Shown: positions 14,751-19,404 of the stretch, one piece after another | Layout: each line of letters starts with the position of its first letter | Numbering within the stretch: the first letter of the stretch is position 1 | NCBI GenBank assembly: GCA_037381085.1 | Contig: JARRRD010000066.1 | Span: forward strand, 1 to 19,404 | Direction: 5' to 3' | Length of the DNA: 19,404 bases | Source of the DNA: JARRRD01 sp037381085 | GTDB lineage: Bacteria > Nitrospirota > Thermodesulfovibrionia > Thermodesulfovibrionales > UBA6898 | Position numbers and translations under genes: made by a program | Notes under the pieces: model-generated | Told to the model about the DNA's origin: nothing | The model's input: only the letters and a program-made list of their open reading frames with translations | Database searches by the model: none

Positions 14751-15416
14751 ATGTCGATCATTACGGACAAAGAGAGAATCGAGGAAGCACTGGAACTGTT
14801 GTGGGTACTCGGAGAGGACGGGCATAGCGAACTCGAGCGGTTCAATTTGAGCTCTGATGATTCTGACACCGGGTCGCTCGTTGAGACGCTCCTTGCGGGG
14901 GGGCTGGCCGCGATCGGGGAAGGCAAGATCCACCTGACCGACAGGGGAAAGGAAACAGCCAGGGGGCTGATACGGAGACAGCGGCTTGCCGAGCGCCTGT
15001 TTACGGACGTTTTCGAGATGGCGGACGACGCGGTACTTGACGATGCCTGCAAGATGGAGCATATCCTGAGTGAGGAACTGACCGACAGCGTCTGTACATT
15101 CCTCGGTCACCCGCCGACATGTCCTCACGGCAAACCTATACCACGCGGGGAATGCTGTAAAAAATTCAAGATTGAAGTGAGACCTGTCGTCACGAGACTT
15201 ACCGAGTTCGAAGTGGGAGGCACCGGAAAGATCACCTTTATTGTACCATCCGATCCCTCCAGGATCAGTAAGCTTAATTCTCTTGGCATAACGGCTGGAA
15301 GTGTCATAAAGTTCGTTCAGAAGACACCCTCCTGCGTCCTGAAGATCGATGAAACAACAGTGGCGATAGACCCTGAAATAGCTAAAGAGATTTACATAAA
15401 GAAGATCGTGCAATAA
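14751..15416 (+). CDS. DtxR-family metal-dependent transcriptional regulator with C-terminal FeoA-like domain
   Basis: Probable cytoplasmic metal-sensing repressor. From ATG 14751 it has 221 residues: a winged-helix region (about 8-70), a dimerisation and metal-binding domain (about 71-140), and an SH3/FeoA-like domain (about 145-221, PSRISKLNSLGITAGSVIKF). The family motif RLAERLFTDVF leads to ACKMEH, in which Cys100, Glu103 and His104 match the DtxR metal ligands Cys102, Glu105 and His106. The ancillary-site residues equivalent to His79 and His98 appear as Gln77 and Leu96, with Glu81 retained. A cysteine-rich segment TCPHGKPIPRGECC sits between the domains. The recognition-helix region is short and unlike classical DtxR. 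An ATG at 14721 would add 10 residues, but the candidate promoter argues against it. The target metal and regulon are unknown; no feoB or transporter is adjacent. Confidence 0.85.
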   Translation: MSIITDKERIEEALELLWVLGEDGHSELERFNLSSDDSDTGSLVETLLAGGLAAIGEGKIHLTDRGKETARGLIRRQRLAERLFTDVFEMADDAVLDDACKMEHILSEELTDSVCTFLGHPPTCPHGKPIPRGECCKKFKIEVRPVVTRLTEFEVGGTGKITFIVPSDPSRISKLNSLGITAGSVIKFVQKTPSCVLKIDETTVAIDPEIAKEIYIKKIVQ

Positions 15417-15485
15417 CTAAGGGGGCTGCCGGCTTGCGCCGTGAAACGGGATACCATTTTATCGGCAGAGTTCGGGTATGGCGAT

Positions 15486-15932
15486 ATGAAGTCGGATGAA
15501 ATGTTCAAAAAAGGTCTCTCTCTGTTGAGAGAAGACAACACCCTGGCAGCACTGGCGTGCTTTGAAAAGGCCTATGAATTCCGTAAGACACCGGAAGTCG
15601 AGTCCTACCTCGCTTTTTGCATCTCCGTCGAACGCGGACAGATCACGGAGGCTGTCAGATTGTGTGAGTCAGCTCTTGCCCAGCAACCCGATAACCCCTC
15701 TCACTATCTCAACCTCGGCAAGGTATTCCTGCATGCGAAGCGTAGGGAAGAGGCCCTGGCGGTGCTGCGTTCCGGTGCTACCAAGGATCTTTCCGGCAGT
15801 GAAAATGCGGAGATAAGACTGCTTCTGGAGCAGTTGGGATCCAGGAAAAAACCGCTGATCCCCTTTCTGCCGAGGAACCACTTCCTGAACAAGTACCCGG
15901 GTCTTCTGCTTCACCGTCTCGGTCTTCGATAA
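15486..15932 (+). CDS. Small TPR-repeat protein
   Basis: A 148-residue protein (from ATG 15486) made mostly of tetratricopeptide helices, for example SDEMFKKGLSLLREDNTLAA followed by LACFEKAYEF, and NPSHYLNLGKVFLHAKRREE followed by ALAVLRSG. TPR arrays bind other proteins. The C-terminus is basic and hydrophobic (RKKPLIPFLPRNHFLNKYPG). An in-frame GTG at 15441 would add 15 residues. I prefer the ATG because the TPR begins right after it, but neither has a strong ribosome site. It follows the regulator gene on the same strand and may share its promoter. No specific partner can be named. Confidence 0.75.
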   Translation: MKSDEMFKKGLSLLREDNTLAALACFEKAYEFRKTPEVESYLAFCISVERGQITEAVRLCESALAQQPDNPSHYLNLGKVFLHAKRREEALAVLRSGATKDLSGSENAEIRLLLEQLGSRKKPLIPFLPRNHFLNKYPGLLLHRLGLR

Positions 15933-15939
15933 AAGGAGA

Positions 15940-15959
15940 CCGGCGGGATTATCCGCCGG
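15940..15959 (-). terminator. Hairpin between the convergent TPR and permease genes
   Basis: A perfect 7-bp stem, CCGGCGG (15940-15946) with CCGCCGG (15953-15959) and a 6-base loop, sits across the stop of the AI-2E gene. Read on the minus strand it is followed by TCTCCTTTT, so it can end the permease transcript. In the plus direction there is no T run, so it would stop the TPR transcript less well. Confidence 0.6.
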
Positions 15960-17034
15960 ACGACGTCATTTCATCGGATGGAGGGTCGGCCGGGTGCGGG
16001 GCCTCAATGTTCCTGATGATCTCAAAGACCGAGATGAACACGGCGGTAATAAGAGGTCCCATTATCAGACCTATCATGCCGAAGAGCTTGATACCTCCAA
16101 GCACACTGAAAAGAATGATCAGGGTGTGCATCTTCGTGCGGCTCCCAATGATCAGGGGCTTCAGGATATTGTCCACCATGCTGATGACAAGTACTCCAAA
16201 GAGGAGCAGACCGATTCCTTCCATAAAGCTCCCCTCTATTACGAGATACACCGAGGTAGGCCCCCAGACTGCAAAGGTGCCGAGGAGGGGAACAAAGGAC
16301 ATTATGGACATCGCCACGCCCCAAAGCACGGGCGATTCGATCCCTATTACATAGAAGGCGAAGCCTCCGAGCACCCCCTGGATGATTGCTATGACAACTC
16401 CTCCATAAACCGTTGAGACGATGGTGTCCTTTATCTGGGACGTCAGGGTGTTCTTCTGCGTCTCGCTGAACGGCATGTAGTCCCTTATCTTGGACAGGAA
16501 TCCGGGGCCGTCCCTCAGAAGAAAAAAGACTGCGAAGACCATAAAAATAAAATCAACGGCGGACGAGATTATGTCGGTTATCCGGAGTGAAAAAAATTGA
16601 AGAAGGTTGTTTCCTATCTTTCTTACACTCTCCGCAAGGGCCTTCTCGGACATGAAGTCCTGGATGCCGGTGTAGGAACGGATCGTGTTAAAAATGGAAG
16701 ACGACCTGACCTGATTGACAAGGTCGTGAATGGAGCCGAGGCCGTTCTGGTTGATCTTCTGTGCGACCGCCTGCACTTCATTGATAAGCATAAATGCCAG
16801 ATAGGAAATGGGCCCTATTATTATTATGACTATGAGAATCACCGTTATGACAGAGGCAACGGACTTTATCCTCATGTATCTGGAAATGGCGGCATAGACA
16901 GGATAAAACACTATGGAAAAAACCACCGACCACGCTATCGCATTAAAGAAAGGTAGCATGATTTCATAAGTGAGATACCCCAGGACGGCCAGGAGAAAGA
17001 GCAGCATGACAAAATAGAACTTATTGTTGGTCAT
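15949..17034 (-). CDS. AI-2E transporter family (PerM/YdiK-like) inner-membrane protein
   Basis: A 361-residue polytopic membrane protein. It opens MTNNKFYFVMLLFLLAVLGY and has a second pair of helices ending at IIIIGPISYLAFMLINEVQ. A long loop (about 90-150) follows, then further helices containing VFFLLRDGPGFLSKI and the family region GIESPVLWGVAMSIMSFVPL with LGTFAVWGPTSVYLV. Members have been linked to autoinducer-2 export, sodium/proton exchange or unknown roles, so the substrate is not assigned. The ATG at 17034, with GAGG upstream, lies 14 bases inside the upstream amidotransferase gene. An upstream in-frame extension would only read antisense-quality sequence. The C-terminus ends in a polar tail rich in P, D and S. 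Confidence 0.9.
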   Translation of the reverse strand: MTNNKFYFVMLLFLLAVLGYLTYEIMLPFFNAIAWSVVFSIVFYPVYAAISRYMRIKSVASVITVILIVIIIIGPISYLAFMLINEVQAVAQKINQNGLGSIHDLVNQVRSSSIFNTIRSYTGIQDFMSEKALAESVRKIGNNLLQFFSLRITDIISSAVDFIFMVFAVFFLLRDGPGFLSKIRDYMPFSETQKNTLTSQIKDTIVSTVYGGVVIAIIQGVLGGFAFYVIGIESPVLWGVAMSIMSFVPLLGTFAVWGPTSVYLVIEGSFMEGIGLLLFGVLVISMVDNILKPLIIGSRTKMHTLIILFSVLGGIKLFGMIGLIMGPLITAVFISVFEIIRNIEAPHPADPPSDEMTSSGG

Positions 17035-17689
17035 GACTTGCCTCGACAAATTCCTTGAACAACGTTGCGCCCGGAGGAGACTGCATCCTCTCCGGATGCC
17101 ACTGCACGCCAAGAAGAAAACCGTATTTTTCGAGATAAAAGGCTTCTGTTAACCCGTCTGAGGCAAAGGCGAAGGGTATGATTCCCCTCCCCGCGTCTTT
17201 GACGGCTTCGTGATGACAGCTGTTTACGACAAACTCCCCGCGGCTGATATAAGGATTATCCCTGACTGTTATTGAGTGCATTTCATTTTCGTGGTTCAGA
17301 GCATACGCTTTCTGGGCAAGGATGTCCTGGTAAAGGGTCCCTCCGAAAAATATATTGATCAGTTGCATGCCATAACATATACCGAGAACGGGTTTTTGTA
17401 AACCTATTATCTCATGCAGAAGCGCGAATTCAAAACTAATTCGACGAGGGTCTTCAATCCGGATCTCGAAGAGCTCTCTTTCGCTGTACAAAGCCGGGTC
17501 CGGATCCCGTCCCCCTGGGATGATGAAACCGTCGCAGGACCTGGAAACGTCCTTCGCGGCCGTTCCCGGGGACACGTATATTGAAGATCCTCCTGCTCTC
17601 TCGACGGCTTCACTGTAAAGTTCAGGCCGCGCCGGGAGGTCATCAAGGTCCCTGCAGGTTATACCGATAAGAGGGACGCCTTTTCTCAT
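17021..17689 (-). CDS. Class I glutamine amidotransferase, gamma-glutamyl-GABA hydrolase (PuuD)-like
   Basis: A 222-residue free-standing class I glutamine amidotransferase of the peptidase C26 type. The nucleophile is in GICYGMQ (Cys105), and His198 and Glu200 in VQWHPE complete the triad. The start GVPLIGITCR and the oxyanion region IIPGGRDPDP are as in PuuD and related gamma-glutamyl hydrolases, which release glutamate from gamma-glutamyl amides in polyamine or amide catabolism. No other putrescine-degradation gene is near, so the substrate is open. ATG 17689 has GGAG upstream, and a TTGACA-type promoter lies about 50-80 bases before it. The gene overlaps the permease gene by 14 bases, so the pair is one unit. 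Confidence 0.9.
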   Translation of the reverse strand: MRKGVPLIGITCRDLDDLPARPELYSEAVERAGGSSIYVSPGTAAKDVSRSCDGFIIPGGRDPDPALYSERELFEIRIEDPRRISFEFALLHEIIGLQKPVLGICYGMQLINIFFGGTLYQDILAQKAYALNHENEMHSITVRDNPYISRGEFVVNSCHHEAVKDAGRGIIPFAFASDGLTEAFYLEKYGFLLGVQWHPERMQSPPGATLFKEFVEASHDQQ

Positions 17690-17738
17690 ACCGCAAACTG
17701 CTCCGTCATTGCCCCGTTGATTTCAAGGGACAGAACAC

Positions 17739-17768
17739 AGTATGAATAAAAGGGATTTTTCTTGTCAA
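17739..17768 (-). promoter_or_regulatory. Candidate sigma-70 promoter for the amidotransferase-permease pair
   Basis: On the minus strand TTGACA (17763-17768, perfect) is followed after 18 bases by CATACT (17739-17744, four of six). Initiation would fall near 17732, leaving a leader of about 43 bases to the ATG at 17689. The -35 box lies in a small dyad CTTGTTGACAAG. The upstream GGDEF-like gene ends 42 bases before it. Confidence 0.45.
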
Positions 17769-17809
17769 CAAGGAACGTACGGGGCCGGCTTCTGAAGGGA
17801 AAAGAAGTT

Positions 17810-18484
17810 CTACAGTCCGGTGCAGGCCATGCTGTCAGTCATGATAACGATCTCGCCGACAGCTGCTTCGGTCGACTCGCAAAGGCGGCCCATCTGCTGC
17901 AGGAGATTTCGTTTATCGATCTTCGGCTTCTCCTGTTCAATGACTGCAGTCAATTTCAATAACCCGATGCGTAGATCCTCCCCTTCCCTCTTGAAGGAAA
18001 GAGTCGTTTATTTTCTCNNNNNNNNNNNNNNNNNNNNNNNNNNNNNNNNNNNNNNNNNNNNNNNNNNNNNNTTTCTCAGGTCTTCCGCCGAGTAAAATGT
18101 CTTCATCTTCTTCTCGAAGAGCCTGCCCGCCTCTTTCATGTGTTTTACCATCCTGTCCGTCTCGCACATAACGACAAAGTCATGAGTACTGAGGACCCCC
18201 ACAAAACACTTGGGGCACTTTACGCATGTAGTCTTCAGTATCGCCGCAGCCCATTGTATAATCTCGGCGTGTCTGTCGGGACCGTATTTGATCAGGTAAG
18301 GGTGGATATTGGATATGCGGACATATGCTATGGAGTACTTCCCGAGCCTGGGAAACAAATCTTCAAGCTTCCTGATGATCGCGTTCCTGTCGGGAAGTCC
18401 CGTCAAAAAATCCGGCCACAAGTACGGATCATCCTGTTTCTTGTGGAGTTTCTGGATATACTTTTTTGCCTCTGTCAGCCCCAT
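17810..18484 (-). CDS. Degenerate GGDEF-domain protein interrupted by an assembly gap
   Basis: A GGDEF-fold protein that has lost the catalytic motif. From ATG 18484 the fold begins FLTGLPDRNAIIRKLED and continues YSIAYVRISNIHPYLIKYGP, as in diguanylate cyclases. Where GGDEF belongs the sequence reads STHDFVVMC (HDF at 101-103), so c-di-GMP synthesis is unlikely. Just before it is CVKCPKC (Cys87, 90, 93). The N run 18018-18071 interrupts it after AEDLR (residue 137). Beyond the gap the same phase continues FKREGEDLRIGLLKLTAVIE and runs to TAG at 17810-17812, matching the usual end of a GGDEF domain. However, a TAA lies at 18008-18010, a few bases from the gap edge. I treat that as contig-end error or a real nonsense mutation, unresolved. 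Role unknown, possibly c-di-GMP or protein binding. Confidence 0.7.
18018..18071. other. Assembly gap (54 N) inside the degenerate GGDEF gene
   Basis: A run of 54 undetermined bases. The plus-strand bases on both sides share the hexamer TTTCTC (left edge ends TTTTCTC, right edge starts TTTCTCAGG). The two contigs may therefore overlap or be misjoined, and the N count may be arbitrary. Confidence 0.97.
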
Positions 18485-18495
18485 CTTACCTCCCC
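18485..18495 (-). promoter_or_regulatory. Ribosome binding site that fixes the start of the degenerate GGDEF gene
   Basis: On the minus strand GGGGAGG followed by TAAG directly precedes ATG 18484. This spacing selects MGLTEAKKY over an ATG five codons upstream (18499) and a TTG further up (18529). Confidence 0.75.
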
Positions 18496-18529
18496 GCATA
18501 AACTCTGCATATCGCCTGCATGCAGCCAA

Positions 18530-18600
18530 AATATCTATATATTTTATATATAATTACAGCATCCAGGCGAGTAATGTCAACTTTAAATTATAATTAGCAG
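18530..18600. promoter_or_regulatory. A/T-rich region upstream of the degenerate GGDEF gene
   Basis: A markedly A/T-rich stretch compared with its surroundings, including alternating TATATA tracts that could fold as an imperfect palindrome. On the minus strand a perfect TTGACA (18575-18580) is followed by TAATTATATA about 18-24 bases on, a plausible but non-ideal promoter for the GGDEF-like gene. A remote transcription-factor or bent-DNA role is possible. I see no gene here. Confidence 0.35.
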
Positions 18601-18615
18601 GTGGAGTGGTAATAT

Positions 18616-18644
18616 GGAAAAGGCCGCTTTTAGCGGCCTTTTCC
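18616..18644 (-). terminator. Perfect 12-bp palindromic terminator downstream of ppdK
   Basis: GGAAAAGGCCGC (18616-18627) pairs perfectly with GCGGCCTTTTCC (18633-18644) around a 5-base loop. The core is a 6-bp G/C stem flanked by A and T tracts, so it can end transcription in both directions. Its place 21 bases after the ppdK stop shows that it serves ppdK. It also insulates the GGDEF-like gene's promoter region. Confidence 0.9.
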
Positions 18645-18665
18645 CTTTACAGATGGCTTGAAGGT

Positions 18666-19404
18666 CTACTTTTTGCCCGGCTTTCCCTTAAGCGCAGCCT
18701 GAGCCGCAGCGAACCGCGCGATGGGGACTCTGAAAGGCGAACAGCTTACGTAATCCAGGCCGATATTGTGGCAGAATTCCACAGATTTCGGTTCACCGCC
18801 GTGCTCTCCGCAAATCCCCGTCTTGAGGTCCTTCTTGACCTTTCTGCCCTTTTCAAGGGCCATGCGCATCAGATAGCCGACGCCGTCCGTGTCTATTGAA
18901 ATAAAAGGGTCCTCCTTGAGTATGCCGTTTTCGACGTAAAACGGCAGGAACCTGCCTGCGTCGTCCCGCGAGAGTCCATATACAGTCTGTGTGAGGTCGT
19001 TGGTCCCGAAGGAATAGAAGTCGGCAGCCGAAGCTATCTCGTCGGAGGTAACGCAGGCGCGCGGCAGCTCTATCATTGTCCCGACCTTATAGGGGATCCT
19101 GGTCTTATACTTCTTCATCGTCTCCTCCGCGACTGAAACCGTAAGGTCCCTCAGCTTCCGAAGTTCGTTTACGTGCCCCACAAGAGGTATCATTATCTCA
19201 GGTATGACCTTCACCCTCTCCTTTGTAAGCTCACATGCCGCCTCCATGATGGCCTGTACCTGCATCTCATAGATTTCCGGATAGGTGACGCCCAGACGGC
19301 AGCCCCTGTGTCCCAGCATCGGATTGAACTCGTGCAGAGACTTGTTCTTTGCATTCAGATGCTCAAAAGGTACTTTCATGTCCTTGGCAAGGTCCTCAAG
19401 CTCC
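18666..19404 (-). CDS. ppdK: Pyruvate, phosphate dikinase, C-terminal part (5' end outside window)
   Basis: PPDK interconverts pyruvate, ATP and phosphate with phosphoenolpyruvate, AMP and pyrophosphate, a glycolytic or gluconeogenic step common in anaerobes. The 245 residues here are the last part of the PEP/pyruvate-binding barrel of a protein usually about 880 residues long. Marks are NPMLGHRGCRLGVTYPEIYE, IMIPLVGHVNEL, GTMIELPRACVTSDEIA, FSFGTNDLTQTV-like YSFGTNDLTQTVYGLSRDD, and the catalytic cysteine region GICGEHGGEPKSV. The frame is open to the window edge. The end ALKGKPGKK is followed by a strong terminator. The gene runs opposite to most of the window and has no linked partner in view. 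Confidence 0.97.
   Translation of the reverse strand, partial: ELEDLAKDMKVPFEHLNAKNKSLHEFNPMLGHRGCRLGVTYPEIYEMQVQAIMEAACELTKERVKVIPEIMIPLVGHVNELRKLRDLTVSVAEETMKKYKTRIPYKVGTMIELPRACVTSDEIASAADFYSFGTNDLTQTVYGLSRDDAGRFLPFYVENGILKEDPFISIDTDGVGYLMRMALEKGRKVKKDLKTGICGEHGGEPKSVEFCHNIGLDYVSCSPFRVPIARFAAAQAALKGKPGKK

Noticed and set aside
14748..15413. A 221-codon minus-strand frame opposite the DtxR-type regulator
   Set aside because: The plus strand has clear family motifs. The antisense frame has none and mirrors it almost end to end.
15425..15468. A CTGCCG/CGGCAG pair upstream of the TPR gene
   Set aside because: Six base pairs across a loop of about 30 bases are expected by chance, and no T run follows.
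18614..18661. A 15-codon plus-strand frame with a ribosome-like GGTGGAG upstream
   Set aside because: It lies over the ppdK terminator palindrome and has no downstream gene on that strand for it to lead.
1..19404. Mobile elements, CRISPR repeats, tRNA or rRNA genes and defence systems
   Set aside because: I looked for transposase motifs, regularly spaced repeats, cloverleaf sequences and defence domains, and found none.

Overview
The window reads as about 19 kb of chromosome from a Gram-negative bacterium. Evidence for that is a lipoprotein, an outer-membrane barrel candidate, Tat components and SecA. There is strong use of AGG for arginine, and two runs of N (8181-8236 and 18018-18071) show it is a scaffold built from contigs. 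The mix of an MglA-type GTPase, GGDEF, HD-GYP and HEAT signalling proteins, a DtxR/FeoA-type regulator and pyruvate phosphate dikinase resembles Nitrospirota or Desulfobacterota. That placement is an impression, not a demonstrated fact. No IS element, prophage, CRISPR array, rRNA or tRNA is visible, and no gene-free stretch exceeds about 210 bases.

Layout. (1) 1-4253, plus strand: the 3' part of secA, then a pseudo-receiver/GAF/GGDEF diguanylate cyclase overlapping it by 8 bases, then an MglA-like GTPase with a long proline-rich and coiled-coil tail. (2) 9344-4282, minus strand, converging on unit 1: an outer-membrane barrel candidate, tatB-like, tatC (5' end lost in a gap), a 92-residue unknown, a HEAT-repeat protein and an HD-GYP phosphodiesterase-like protein. 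The last four genes overlap or nearly touch. (3) 9555-11815, plus: trxA behind a near-consensus promoter, a TlpA-like lipoprotein, and ffh. (4) 11876-14663, plus: the conserved translation block rpsP, khpA, rimM, trmD, rplS, rnhB. (5) 14751-15932, plus: a DtxR-family regulator fused to a FeoA-like domain, and a small TPR protein. (6) 17689-15949, minus: a class I glutamine amidotransferase overlapping an AI-2E family permease. (7) 18484-17810, minus: a degenerate GGDEF protein interrupted by the second gap. (8) 19404-18666, minus: the C-terminal part of ppdK, ending at a perfect 12-bp hairpin terminator.

How it fits together. Units 3 and 4 are housekeeping: thiol chemistry, protein targeting and ribosome/tRNA maturation. 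The unusual part is units 1 and 2. A c-di-GMP synthase and a polarity-type GTPase converge on an HD-GYP protein and a HEAT protein that appear to share an N-terminal module. This could be a local signalling and cell-polarity set, but co-function is inferred from position only. I did not find a clear case of an entirely new system. The best leads are the shared module in the HEAT/HD-GYP pair, the tailed MglA protein without an MglB neighbour, and the cysteine-bearing GGDEF-like protein that has lost its catalytic motif.
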